This document shows, piece after piece, positions 10,870-23,179 of a DNA stretch of 64,000 nt. Both the position numbers and the translations under genes were made by a program. The notes beneath the pieces were generated by a model, which had not been told where the DNA came from, did no database searches, and worked only from the letters and a program-made list of their open reading frames with translations. Source of the DNA: Maea johnstoni (Eukaryota; Annelida; Polychaeta; Spionida; Magelonidae); assembly GCA_963942565.1 (NCBI GenBank), contig OZ012700.1:483157-547156 (forward strand), in the 5' to 3' direction. Numbering within the stretch: the first letter of the stretch is position 1; each line of letters opens with the position of its first letter.

Positions 10870-12139
10870 TATCGATAGCAAACAATAGTTGACGCCGAAA
10901 ATAAAACCACATGTAATGTCCTCAAATTGAAATAAATGCAAGCTCAATACTCAACACAACGCCAGTTCTAATAGATGGTACATCTATTCTGATAGGCACA
11001 CATTCTGCATTCAGTCTGGGCATCAGGGACATAGCCAGGACCCGTTCTACCTGTCTTTTGGACAGGTAGTATCTTGAAAAAAATACTGTTTGGACAGGCA
11101 AAAATTTCCATGATGAATTTTCATGTTTGACTTTTGGGGTGTAATAAACAAATAATTCCCAACAAACCATCTTTTAGGACATAGCTGAAGTGTTAATTGC
11201 CCTTTTTGACAGACTAAGCTATTAAATGTAGCTGGTATAAGGACTTGAAGTAGATAAGTAGCTCAATCTGGATGGGCAAAAATTATGAAATTGGACAGGC
11301 ATTTTTGAAATCCAGGCTAAGACCCTGCTGGGCATTGTTTGGTTATTGAAAACCTTGATTAAAGCCAACAAGGAAAACGAAATATTGCAATAAAGATCTT
11401 TGGCATCTTAATTTCAGAGATTCCAATGAATATGTTTGTGCCTGGACATAATCAACAGATAAACATTCATGATTAATATACATAGGGACGTGTTAATCGG
11501 TTTCTGGTCACAATCCGAGCTGTGATTGGCTAAAAGAAAACCAAATACTAGAAAACTACAGGTTTATAGGATCCCCCCTCCCTCAATTAAAGCTTTGTTT
11601 TGATTTCAATGGTAGTTCTAGTATGAGGACTTCGTTTGGTTACTACAAACCTTGACTATAACCATCAAGGGAAGCAAAATATCAAAATCAAGATTTTTTT
11701 TGAGATCTTAATCTCAGACATTCCATTGAACATGAATGTGCTTGGACAATATTTACAGATACATTATATAAAGAGTATATTCAAGATCAAAATAAGTAGG
11801 TTTATGTTATTTGGTTATTTTACTGCAACCATTAATAAAGATGTCACCCAGAGAAAGTCTGATACAAGGTGATAGGAGTGGAGATGAAAGACTACAATAA
11901 TTTATTTCCTTAATTGAAATAAGACATGATATTGTGTTACAATGTAATGGAAAGTACATGGAGGTGGAAAGACCTTAATTGAATGCTTGAAATTGACATT
12001 TTGATAATCACTCACAAAACATATATGAGTGTCCCGAGGGGTAAGATTGGGGGGTTTGGGTGCCCAAATGATGTCCAGACGCCCTGCTGGCTAAGACAAT
12101 GGTCTACTTTACTATGTTTGTAGTTGGTCGGTTTGGTTT
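10870..12139. other. Non-coding end of duplication copy 1
   Basis: From 10872 to about 11850 this matches 42172-42279 and then 62261-63150, with GGACAGGTAGTATCTTG and TGGTTACTACAAACCTTGA among the shared stretches. Similarity stops near AACCATTAATAAAGAT. The short hairpin CTACCTGTC-TTTT-GGACAGGTAG lies near 11045-11068. No gene recognised. Confidence 0.6.
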
Positions 12140-12365
12140 CCAAAAAGAACAAAAGAACAACCAAATTTGACCAAATAAAGACAACTAAATCAGACCAAGT
12201 AAAAAGGTCCAAACATGGCCAAATAACGAAGACCAAATATGACCAAATGAAGGAGAACAAATCTGACCAAATAAAGAAAGCCAAATTTGACCAAATAAAG
12301 AAGACCAAATTTGACCAAATAAAGAAGACCAAATTTGACCAAATAAAGAAGTACCAGAGAAAAGT
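12140..12365. repeat. 24-bp minisatellite (ACCAAATTTGACCAAATAAA-type)
   Basis: Diverged units built on GACCAAAT and AAAGAAG; the last three copies (about 12285-12355) are nearly perfect. Because 24 is a multiple of three, both strands show open frames of 89-123 codons with periodic peptides; these are not taken as genes. Confidence 0.8.
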
Positions 12366-13082
12366 TTTAAGAAAAAAGAACAAGGAAGTTTAAACTTTCC
12401 TGGCTGTCTCAGTTTGACTTGCTATTGTAATGAATTTATATTTATTTATTTATTTATTTATTTATTCAGATACTAATATTTACATATGATATTTTTTGAA
12501 GTTAGACCAATATGTAGTCTCATAATACCTCCTGAATTTCCTGTATATCATTCATTTCAAAAGCTTAAGCAATGAATGAAAAATTTTAGGCAAAGTGTAT
12601 TGTAGAATACAACAACACCTCTTTTTTATTCATTATTTAGTGGGGCTATGAGGATATTGGTACCTATAGCACAGTATTTTCCAGTGGTTTCTAACACATG
12701 CCTGACACATGAATACATTTTCCTGGCCAAAACATGAAGATTTTTAGTGATACTCTGACATTGAGATGGCTTAGGCCTTGGTGCCAATATTCAACTGATT
12801 GTAGTCATCAGTGTTTTCTTACATGTAATTCATTTCCACAAATGTATGCAGTAGATATAAAAGACCTTAAGCATTTTAGAAAAGCATGTCTATATTAAGC
12901 CACCTCTTCATTTTAAAGCCTATATTCACACTATTTCCAAAAGATGTATTCAGTAGATATATTAAAAAATAAAGCACTGTGAGACTGTAAAAATGATATT
13001 TTTACTTGGCCACCTTGTTATTGTAAACACTATAACTGAGGCACTGTGAACACTATAATTACTATATTTTCTTTCTTTCCAG
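12366..13082. other. Non-coding DNA before ZF-B
   Basis: An (ATTT)n tract lies at 12432-12468. From about 12840 the sequence resembles the upstream region of ZF-A and ZF-C (TGTATTCAGTAGA, GCACTGTGAGACTGTAAAA, TGGCCACC). It ends with TTTCTTTCTTTCCAG, a good acceptor at 13081-13082. No upstream exon like those at 500 and 32776 was recognised for this gene. Confidence 0.5.
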
Positions 13083-13303
13083 GCATAGAACCAAGGGAAC
13101 TGGTATTTGAGAACCTGAGGTTCAGGTGAACCTTTTTTCTGATATTTCTAAAGGATTGCAGCTGTCCTGGAAATAGAACACTTTGCTTCCCAAGAACAAC
13201 AACAGCCAAATAAGACAAGTTTGATGAAAACACTATACTGCTGCTAACAATCTCATCTCAAACACACAACTCCCACCTATCACGAGGAAAAAGAACACAG
13301 ACC

Positions 13304-14544
13304 ATGGAAGGAGCATTCCAGTGTGAGATATGTGATAAAGCATTCTCCAAGTCTTCAACTCTGGTACAGCATAAAAGAACTCACACAGGGGAAAGGCCAT
13401 TCCACTGTGAGATATGTGGTAAATCATTCTCCCAGTCCTTTAGTTTGATATGGCAGGAGAAAGACCATTCCAGTGTGAGATATGTGACAAAGCATTCTCC
13501 CACTCTGTAAGTCTGAAACAACATAATAGAATTCACACAGGGGAAAGACCATTCCAGTGTGAGATATGTGATAAAACGTTCTCACATTCTTCAAATCTGA
13601 AAAGTCATGAAAAGATTCACACAGGAGGAAAACCATTCCAGTGCAAGATATGTGATGAAGCATTTTCCCAGTCTTCAAATCTGAAAAGGCATAACAAAAT
13701 CCACACAGAAGAAAAACTATTCCAGTGCAAGATATGTGATAAAGCATTCATCAGTTCTTCACGGCTGATACTGCACAAAAGAATTCACACAGGAGAAAGA
13801 CCATTCCAGTGCGAGATATGTGAAAAAGCATTTATGAGTTCTTCGCATCTAAAAGTGCACAAGAAAATTCACACAGGAAAAAGACCCTTCCAGTGCGAGA
13901 TATGTGAAAAAGCATTTAAGAGTTCTTCGCATCTGAAACTGCACAAGAGAATTCACACAGGAGAAAGGCCATTCCAGTGTGAGATATGTGATAAAGCATT
14001 TTCCCAGTCAACAAATCTGATAACACATAAAAAAAGTCACACCGGAGAAAGACCATTCCAGTGTGAGATATGTGATAAAGTATTCTCCTCGTCCTCCAGT
14101 CTGATACAACATAAAAGAATTCACACAGGAGAAAGACCATTCTGTTGTGAGATATGTGATAAAGCATTCGCCAATTCTTCACATCTGATAAGGCATAAGA
14201 GAATTCACGCAGGAGAAAGACCATACCAGTGTGAGATATGTGATAAAGCATTCTCCCGTTCTTCACATCTGAAACGACATAAAAGAACTCACACAGGAGA
14301 AAGAACATTCCTATGCGTTGTATGTGGTGAGAAATTTACCACAACCTCATACCTACAACAGCATATGAAGTCACACTCAGAGCAGACCCCTCACACTATA
14401 GGTCCAGAGTCAGTGGAACCACAGCGGTGGGTTGTTGTGGAAGGACAGTGCGTTCCTATAAAACAAGAAAAGAATGATAATACTGAAATTCCAGCCATTA
14501 AACAGGAAAATCATGAATTTGAAGTTAAAACCATTTACAGTTGA
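13304..14544 (+). pseudogene. ZF-B: C2H2 zinc-finger gene with a frame break in finger 2
   Basis: Begins at ACCATGG like its paralogues. Finger 1 is intact; finger 2 is cut after FSQSFSLI, where about 16 nt of the usual helix-end and linker codons are missing, shifting the frame. From ATG 13450 the frame is open for 364 residues: eleven complete fingers (3-13), ending with the family's FLCVVCGEKF finger and a tail carrying two IKQE motifs. That internal ATG has G at -3 and G at +4, so a shortened protein could still be made. Contact residues (-1/3/6) of fingers 3-13: H-S-Q, H-N-S, Q-N-R, S-R-L, S-H-V, S-H-L, Q-N-T, S-S-Q, N-H-R, R-H-R, T-Y-Q. The rest of the frame is clean, so loss is recent or the short form is used. 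Confidence 0.75.
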
Positions 14545-16407
14545 TTTCTGTGTTTGCTATGCCTAAGCCTAAAATAATTTAGTTTCAGGTCACCTGTCAT
14601 CAGTCAGGTATCCTGTCCTTACGTCATTATTATGGTCTGTCCTAAGTTATTTAATGACACAAGATCTCTTAATAGATGCAATTGTGTATTGTATAATAAA
14701 CTATTTATCAACGACAACTGTGGTTGCTATGTCTAGGCCTGCTCTGATCGCCGTGTGGTCTAAGCGCCGCCACTGACTGTATGCTGTCTCTCACCTCTGT
14801 CTGGGTTCGAATCCCAGTCTAGGTATGTGAGAAAATAGCCATGACTTGGGGTTAGGCAGTGTTTTTCGCCGGGTACTCCGGTTTTCTCCATATTCCCCTT
14901 CATATTCCAAATATGTCTAGACCTAAATGATTTAGATTCTGGTGAATCTGGTCACCTGTCACCAGTTAAGTACCTGGTCCTTGCCTCAGTTTTATGTTCT
15001 CTCCTATATGATTTAATGACACAAAATCTCTCACTAGGTGAATTCCAAATAAACACTAGACAGCATTTGTACACACAAAAGAGAATGACTACTACTCACA
15101 TGAAAATAGAATGTCAGTTGCTATGACATTTTGACCCCCTGTGATATTATGACCTACTTTTTACTGTCACCCAAAACTAGGATTCATTTTATGATATGAT
15201 ATTTTTTGATATTAGGGCTAACAACCTTATAGCAAATTGCCCTCTTTGTAAACTGGTTGCCTTTCTCACTAGTAATATTTTGACTATTACTGATGACTTG
15301 TGAATTCTATGAAAACGCCAGTATGAAGCATCAGTCTTAGAAGAAAACAAGGTCATTGCACTTTGAAACTAGTGTATAGTTTCTGCTGGGTATAACAATA
15401 ACCTTCCTTGAATGCGCACTAACCAGGTAGGGTTAGTAGCATCAGCTTTTCAGAATTCTGTATTCTATCAAATAAACACGCTGCTTTAATGATCATTGAA
15501 CAAATGCAATTAAATTGTTTTAACCCTTATGCTGCTGGTGGCTAATTTGGCTAATGCAAAATCATGCAAAAATCTTGAAAAATGAATGAAACCACTTGCA
15601 AATGGCCAAATGGGTACTCGTCTGAGAGTACTCAGGGTGAGCTATCCAATGAGTACCAACACAACAGGGTTTGGTCGATTCTTTGAAAATCATTGCGTCC
15701 TTGTACTTTGGAAGACAGTAGCCTCAGCATTGGAACGGTTAAAAAAGTAATTTATTCTTTCCTTTGCCAGACCTTGTTAAAGACTTGGAAAACTCTGGGC
15801 TATCATATTTTGTCATTGTCATTGATCATACTGATAGCTTTGGATATTTTCCCTGGTCAGATTACAGGGTTGGGCATATAACTGGCCCACATAGTTCTTT
15901 ATCTATCTTACTAGTTGAGTCTTGTACTATTGATTGGCCATGTTACTCTATGGAGTTTTGAACTTTTGATATCTTTATCAGTAGAAAGATATCATCCCGT
16001 AAGTGTCAGTACTCAAATGGAAATATGGATAATTAACACACCCATTGGAAATGCTTTAGATGTATCCAATTTCCACTTTTCACATTTTCATTTTGTACCA
16101 GACTAAAAAGTCTCAATTTAAATAGCCATCAAGTTTTGATTCCTATAGAAAAGTTCTTCAGTTTGTTTATTTAAATATGTTTTCAAATGTGATCAAATGT
16201 TAACTTTCTGATATGTATATAATATGTATTTGGAAATGGAATGAGTGCTGTTGAAACGAGCCGGTACAGTGCAGCCTACAGTACTTGAAGTCCGGTTCAG
16301 TATTTCACTGGTGCTGTTGCTGTAATAATACTTCTATACTACTGATTGACTAGTGAAAAAACTGATACTGTTAACTTGTATGAAAACTGAAATTTTCTTG
16401 AATAAAA
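14545..16407 (+). other. 3' flank of ZF-B, duplicated region
   Basis: Non-coding. Two partial repeats of TCACCTGTCACCAGTCAGGTA, then a SINE (14742-14912), then sequence related to the DNA after ZF-A and ZF-C up to about 16407, where the Ty3/gypsy fossil begins. AATAAA at 15048 sits in AATTCCAAATAAACACT, also present after ZF-C at 40601, and could be a poly(A) signal. About 15180-15760 has no counterpart I could recognise. Confidence 0.5.
14742..14912 (+). mobile_element. tRNA-derived SINE
   Basis: The head carries an RNA polymerase III A box (TGGTCTAAGCG) and B box (GGTTCGAATCC) in tRNA spacing with an extra-arm-like insert between, as in Leu/Ser-class tRNAs. The body follows with GCCGGGTACTCCGGTTTTCT, a central motif seen in invertebrate SINEs. 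Acceptor-stem pairing is absent, so it is not a working tRNA. The 3' end is uncertain. Confidence 0.65.
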
Positions 16408-19400
16408 TGAAATCACCAAACCGTGAGGGTGGTTTAGACACACGTTGAGATCTCCTTGGAGCTGGTGCTTCCATTTTCACTTCAGTTTTGCTCACCGCTG
16501 ATTTCTTTGGAGACTGCAAGACCGAGGTATTTGAAGTAGTATCTTCAGGCTTATTGTTGAGTTTTGTTAGCTCAACATTCATAGGTTGCATTCTAATTTC
16601 TCGATCGGTTGTCGATGGGCCTTCATTAGATTTCTTCAAATGCATTCTGTTGCGTCTGTAAGTACCATCATCGGTTTCTACTTCATAGGAGCGTTCGTCA
16701 AGACGATGTTGAATGACTCCTTTATTCCATTTCTTCTCTCCAAGCTTGAATGGTTTCATTCTTACCACATCACCTTCACAGAGGGGTGGTAAATCCTTTG
16801 CTGACCTGTTGTAGTAGATAGCCTGTTTATCCTGACGGATTTTCAGTTTGGATCTTTCAGATTTGATATCCACATGACGAGGTTCCAGTAGGCTAGCAGC
16901 AGTTGGTAGTAGAGTCCTGGTGCGTCGGTTAACATGCGTAGGACTACTATTGACACCTTGTGTAGGTGTATTTCTGTAGTCAAGAATAGCCAGGTATTGA
17001 TCTCTTCCAGAATCCTTGGCTTTTTTCAAAAGACATTTTGCTGTCTTAACACCAGATTCTGCCTTGCCGTTGGATTGTGGGTAACCTGGACTGCTGGTCA
17101 GGTGTTCAAAATCATAGGCTTTTGCAAATTTCTCGAATACTTCTGAAGAGAATTGAGGTCCGTTGTCACTGACCAATTGTTCTGGAATGCCATATCGAGA
17201 AAAGTGATTTTTCAGTTTTCTGATCACTGTTACTGATCTGGTGTCTTCCAGTCGATCAATTTCCCAGAAGTTGCTGTAGTAGTCTACAGTCAGAAGAAAA
17301 TCTTTGTCATCCATTTGGAACAGGTCAGTTCCAACTTTTTGCCACATCCTGTCTGGGACTTCATGGCTCATCAAGGTTTCTTTGCCTTGACTAGTTTCAT
17401 ATTTTCTGCATGTTTCGCAGGAGGAGATATACTGCCTCATGTCACTTGTCATGTTTGGCCAATAGATGCATTCGCGAGCTCTTCGTAGACATCCTTCTAT
17501 GCCCAGGTGAGAACTGTGAATTTTCTCTTTCATGATACCTCTCAGCGACTCTGGTATAACGACTCGTTCACCTTTGAAAATGAATCCATCTTGTAGTGAA
17601 AGTTCGTCTTTACTGCTGAAGTAAGATGTCAAAAGTGTGTGAACTTTGACTTTAGATTCTGGCCATCCATGTAGTATGACATCTTTCAGGAGTTGCATGG
17701 TTTCATCTTGCTGAGTTGCTTCTTGAATCTGATTAAGCCTTTCCTCCCTGATTGGTAGAAATTTAACCATATTCACTCGCTCAAACTCAGTCTGTCCATT
17801 CAACTCAAGCGGTAGATATGCACGAGAAAGCATATCTGAGGTGAACATCTTAGTTCCTTTCTTGTATCTCACTTGTATGTCGTAGTTGTGTGTACGCAGT
17901 AGCATTCTCTGTAGCCTCCTTGGAGCTCGACATAAAGGCTTCTGTATTATCGTTTCAAGGGGCTGGTGATCACTGTACACAGTGACTCAATGACCATACG
18001 TGTACTGATGAAATTTCTCCAGTGCATAGACAATTGCCAACACCTCTTTTTCAATTTGTGCATACCGAGTTTCTGTATCGGTAAGTGCTCGGCTGGCAAA
18101 TGCTACTGGCTTTCCATTCTGTTTTAAAACAGCACCCAATCCTCTTTCACTAGCATCACATTCTACATCCAGTTCTTGGCTAGGATTGTAGTATGCTAGG
18201 ACTGGAGCTTTCATGACCAATTCTTTAACCTTTTGAAAGGCTGTTTCTTGGGGGTCATCCCAATGCCACTCTACATCATTTCGTGTGAGCTGTCGAATTG
18301 GTTCCATGACATCTGATAAGTTCGGCAAGAATTTTGCCAAGTAGTTGACAAATCCACTAAATCTTCGGACTCCAGCTACATCTGTAGGCTTCGGAAGATT
18401 CTTGATTGCCTCTATTTTGGACGGATCCGGTCCTAGGCCATCTTTATTTGCACGGTGACCTATGAAACATATCTCCGATTTACGAAGTTCTGTCTTCTCT
18501 TTATTCAGCTTGATTCCTTTATCTCTGCATCGCTGTAAGAGATTTTGAAGGCTCTGGTCATGGTTTCTGTTGGCATCTTCTAGCGTCTCACCCTTGCCAT
18601 ATACTATTATCTCATCAGCTATGCACAGAACACCATCTAGGCCTTCCAGAGCTTGATGAAGACGTTTCTGAAAGATTTCAGACGATACACAAATACCAAA
18701 TGGCAGGCGGCGCCACTTGTATCTTCCAAACGGTGTGTTGAAAGTGGTAAGTAGACTTGATTCCTCATCTAGCTCTATGTGCCAATATCCTGATGCTAGG
18801 TCTAGTTTTGAGAAAACTTTGGCCTGCGCCAGTTCGGGAAGCACTTCTTCGATAATCGGTAGTTGATAATGTTCTCTTTTCAGAGCTTTGTTCAATTGAC
18901 CTGGGTCGATGCATATTCGGAGATCACCAGACTTCTTTGTTCTTGTGACAAATTGGCTGACCCAGTCAGTTGGCTCATCCACCTCTTGGATAACCTCCAT
19001 TTTCTGTAGTCGTTCAAGTTCCTGTTTCAACTTCGGTTTTAAGGAAACTGCAGTGCGACGTAGTGGAGCTATCACCGGTGCTACAGTAGGATCCACCTGC
19101 AGATGTGCTTTGCCCGGCAGTCTGCCTAGGCCACCATCGAACACGTCAGCATAAATCTTGAAGATATTGTCTTCTTCCATTTGACTTTCAGTCAAAATGT
19201 TCACTTGTTTGAAGTGATCAGTGTTCACTGTTATCAACTTCATCTGCTGGGCTGCGCTGGCACCAATCAATGGAGTTAGTGGTTCTTTCACCACTATAAA
19301 TTCCACTGAATATTTCTTCCTAGTCTTGCGATTCTTCACTATGAGTCTGCAAGTTCCTTCAGGCTTCAGCTTGTCCCTGTTCCATATTTGTAAGACTTTA

Positions 19401-20832
19401 GACGTCTTCTCGATCTTGTTGGAGCCTACATACTTTTTTGGCAGTATGGTTACAGTAGCTCCGCAATCAACTTGGAATCGGACAGGATTAGCGCCAATCT
19501 CCATTTCTGCAAAGATGGATTTCTTGTTTTTAGATGTGATGATCTGACCCACTGTTTCAACTGTTTGAATGAGTTCTACCTCACTGTCATCAGAGGTTTC
19601 ATCGTCATTGGTCACTGCGTTGACAGACTTGCGAGAGGTCCCTTTCTTTGTGCATTTCTTTGCAAAGTGGTTCTTCCTCTTGCACTTTTGGCATACTTTG
19701 CCCCATGCCGGGCATTTTTCCTTAATTTTCTGGTGTCTCAGACCACAAAATTTGCAGTCAATTTCTCTTACACCTCCATCCATCTTCTTTTTGGTAAAGT
19801 TGACCTTGTGGATTTCCTCAGCTTGGGCACCCATTGACTTCAGTTGTGATGAAGTAATTTCTGCACTCTTGCATATATCAATGCATCTTTGTAGAGTGAG
19901 ATTTCGCTCTTGGAGAAGCTTCTTTCTTGTCTGCTGATCCCGGACTCCCAGAACCATTCGATCACGGATTAATTGATCGTTCAGGCAGTCGCAAAAGTTA
20001 CAAGATTTCGCCATGGTACGTAACACAGTTGTGTAGTTCTCAATGGATTCTGTTGATTCCTGCGATCTCTTGTTGAACAGGTATCTCTCGTAGATTTCAT
20101 TGGATTTACCAATGATGAAATCATCAAATTTCTTTATGATGATTTTGATGTCATCCCTGTTTTCTGCTTCAGTGTATACAAAGGTGTTGTAAACCTTCAA
20201 TGCATCCGGGCCAATAGAGTGTAGGAATAAAGCTATTTTGAAATGTTCAGGTTGTCTATTTATTCCTGCAATAATTGAATAGTTCTCCCACATTTGCTTC
20301 CACGTCTTCCAATTGTCAACTGTGCTAGCACTAGATAGATCTAAGGGCTTGGGAGGAGCAATACCCTGCAGTTGCATAGTAATCCCTGGTGGGAGGGTAT
20401 TTTGTTGTTCCTCGGCGTCAACTTCCCCTGCATCGGCCATGATAACAGTCTCAAGTAGCTTGGGTACAGAGTCCAACTTTTATTACCCTAAGGAATGTCC
20501 TTATCTCTGGCTTGCTGTTATACACGCTAGTGCTGCTACGCTAGTGCTGCTACGTTAGTGCTGCTATGACTTCTACGGAAGATGGAATGTTCATGCTGCA
20601 ATTTCTTCTTTGTATCTTAGATTTAACGGTCTCCTTTAACACATTTTGTTCTCTATGTGTTAGTGCACCGCTGCCACCATGTTACATTAATACACTTAGA
20701 CGCTTGTTGTGTGACTTAGCTTTATTGTAGCAGATCAGAGAGAGGGAGCATACGCATGCTCAGTAATACAGTATGATAAGGGAGGCTTTATTATTTAAGT
20801 TTAAAGGGAGTGTTCATTATGATATTGTAACA
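16408..20832 (-). mobile_element. Ty3/gypsy retroelement fossil (Mag/SURL-like)
   Basis: Minus-strand gag-pol element. Order from its 5' end: LTR (20680-20832), a TGGTGGCAGCGG primer-binding-type site right after it, gag with two zinc knuckles (about 20440-19650), aspartic protease around VDCGATVTILP, reverse transcriptase, RNase H, and integrase with an H-H-C-C zinc region and core (about 17500-16900). The junction with ZF-B flanking DNA is at about 16408. It is broken, with about two breaks in total, but the coding parts are long and well preserved, so it looks fairly young. Only one LTR is recognised. The clade call is from general resemblance and the primer site. Confidence 0.85.
20680..20832 (-). 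repeat. LTR of the Ty3/gypsy fossil (153 bp)
   Basis: Bounded by TGTTACA and TGTAACA, so it starts TG, ends CA and has 7-bp inverted termini, as LTRs do. It lies directly beside the CCGCTGCCACCA primer-binding complement. No second copy was recognised at the other end of the element. Confidence 0.7.
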
Positions 20833-22039
20833 GAAATAGAAATTTTGCCTATCCAAAAATGAACTTTTCAGGAAACTGCTGGACAGGTCCTGGCTAAGGC
20901 CCTTGGTAGTAAATGAACTTTTTTTGCGTAGATAAAGGTTAGATGTCACTACATTGTGGTATTAATTTTGCTTATCTTTCTTATTATATCAAATGTGCTT
21001 CTGTGCTTAGCGCAGCCTAGTATGTATTAGATTTTTCTACCTTTTATTCTTATATCTCTAGTAACCTGTCAATCAGTACTATGAAAAATATGTGATTTTT
21101 TGTAATTGTGAAATTACAGTTAATAAATATAAATACATACATACATACTGAAGAAATACAATAATGTCTTCCTAGCTGATTAAATGACATGAGCACTCAT
21201 GGTGGCACACACTCACTCGGGAATGTGCCACACCCTCAAGATCCAATTCAATAATTGACCCATGTGAAATTTGCTGAGATAAATGGATTGGCCTGACACT
21301 CATTTCAACGCCTTCGCCACACACTGGGTCAACAATGTGATTGTTGGACGATATAATTCTGAGGTGGAAAAATTAAATCAAGTCAACAGTGGCCTTAGTC
21401 AACTCATACCAGAACTAATTCACGCTCAACCAGATTCATATTGAAATAAAAAAAGAGGTGGTTTCTCTTAAAAAAACTAGTGAACCATGAAACATAATAT
21501 TGATAATTACTTGAAGATATGTTCATCCAGGTGAATTGTTGAACAATCATACTTGTTCTCTACATTTTCTTTTCTCTTTGAGTCTGTAGGCAGCCCATGC
21601 TATTGTTATGGAGGAAGGATGTCCATTGCAATGTAATTAGATATTTACTTAGATTTCAGCTTGATTGTCTGTAACATGTTTGGCCAAGTGTATTAATGCT
21701 TGCTCAGGCTTTTTTGCATAATCAAGGAAGGAAAAGGTAGGATCCCAGTGGTAGTGTGCACTGTGTAGTAAACCAGCTTAGGTACAAGTTGACTTGGGAC
21801 TCAACACTGACATTCATTGTTTCAATGCTAAAATATGCACTTCCAATATCAGATATCCTATCTAAATACTTTATATTAACACGGAATGAGAATTATGCAA
21901 TTTGATGAAAGCATAAAGAAATCAAACTGAAAAGTAGGTATCGAAAAAGATTCTAATAATTGAATAACTTGAATTACAATTTTATTTTGATATCTGTAGT
22001 CGGGGAGCCAAACTGAAAAAAGGGCCTTAAATTTAGAGT
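20833..22039. other. Non-coding stretch
   Basis: No gene recognised. A GGACAGGTCCTGGCTAAGGC fragment near 20880 resembles repeats at 11320, 36650 and 62610. AT-rich otherwise. Confidence 0.5.
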
Positions 22040-22960
22040 TGGTGGCACCCCAGAGGGTAAAAGCAATGAACCCTTCCAATATTTAGTACATCCCTCCCTT
22101 TATTATAAAACACCTGTCTGCTGGACTGAAAAATTGACGGTATATGATTTAGAGGCCATTTGAAGGACAAACTCTTAAAAATAGGCTTTTTTCTCAGTAA
22201 ATATACTTAGATTCAATGTTTCTTTGCTGCAATCGCAAACATTCTTATTTCATATGTATAGAAACATCAATACTGACCTTGTGGTAAAGTATTTTTTGGT
22301 TTGTGTGATATTCAAGGTCATCGTAGAGTCAAATAGGGGTCAAATAATGGAAAAATGGCTTTTTCTGAGTATAAGTACCAATTCAGCACCAGAATTAATA
22401 TTGAGATATCACTTACAAAGCGCTATTTCCATTAAAATAAAATAAGAAGGAAAGCATATTCAGAAAAAGCAATTTCTTCTCAACCTCTTGACCATGAAAT
22501 GACCTTGAATTCCACACAAAACAGAAAACAGATTACCGAAAAATCTCTTTCAATAGTCCAATACCAATAAAACAAGAATGCATGTGATTGCTATAAGAAA
22601 TGGTAAAAAAAACCACTTTCACACAGGAAAAGCCTATTTTCAACTTTTTAACCCTTTTCATCCTTGAAATGACCTTGAATATCTCACAAAATAGATAGCA
22701 GATTACTACAAGACCAATACTAATTGTCCAATACCGATAAAATAATGTATATGATTGTCATAAAATATATGTCAAAAACCTAGTACTTTTACTCAGAAAA
22801 AAGCCCATATTTCAACACTGGACCCCTTTCATGACCTTCAAATAACTTTGAATATCTTAAAAAAATATTATAAACTTAGTACTTTTACTTAGAAAAAAGC
22901 ACATTTTTCAACTTTTTGATCTTTTTTGACCTTGTTATGACCTTGAGTATGACACGAAAT

Positions 22961-22969
<9 letters not shown>
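22040..22969. repeat. ~165-bp satellite, left block
   Basis: Head-to-tail units recognised by TGACCTTGAATATC, CACAAAATAGA, AGTCCAATACC, GAATGCATGTGATTG and TAGTACTTTTACTCAG. The first part (about 22040-22340) runs in the opposite orientation and is the reverse complement of about 30760-31000, including GACGGTATATGATTTAGAGG. The block is cut by the LINE at 22970 and resumes at 30573. Confidence 0.75.
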
Positions 22970-22991
<22 letters not shown>

Positions 22992-23179
22992 CTTGGTAGC
23001 CTAAAAAAAGGAAACAGGCCTTTTTTGTTTATTTTCCTGCTCGCCGAGCATTACGGCTGTGCCGTAGAACAACATATCAACATACATAAGTATCAGTACT
23101 GTTGGTGTGTACAGACAAAAGAAATATATACATTCTGGTACAAATAATTAGTATGCATACAATCTCTATTACAGATTTG

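Noticed and set aside
12012-12393. Frames over the GACCAAAT minisatellite
   Set aside because: Periodic peptides from a 24-bp repeat; no start context or family match.
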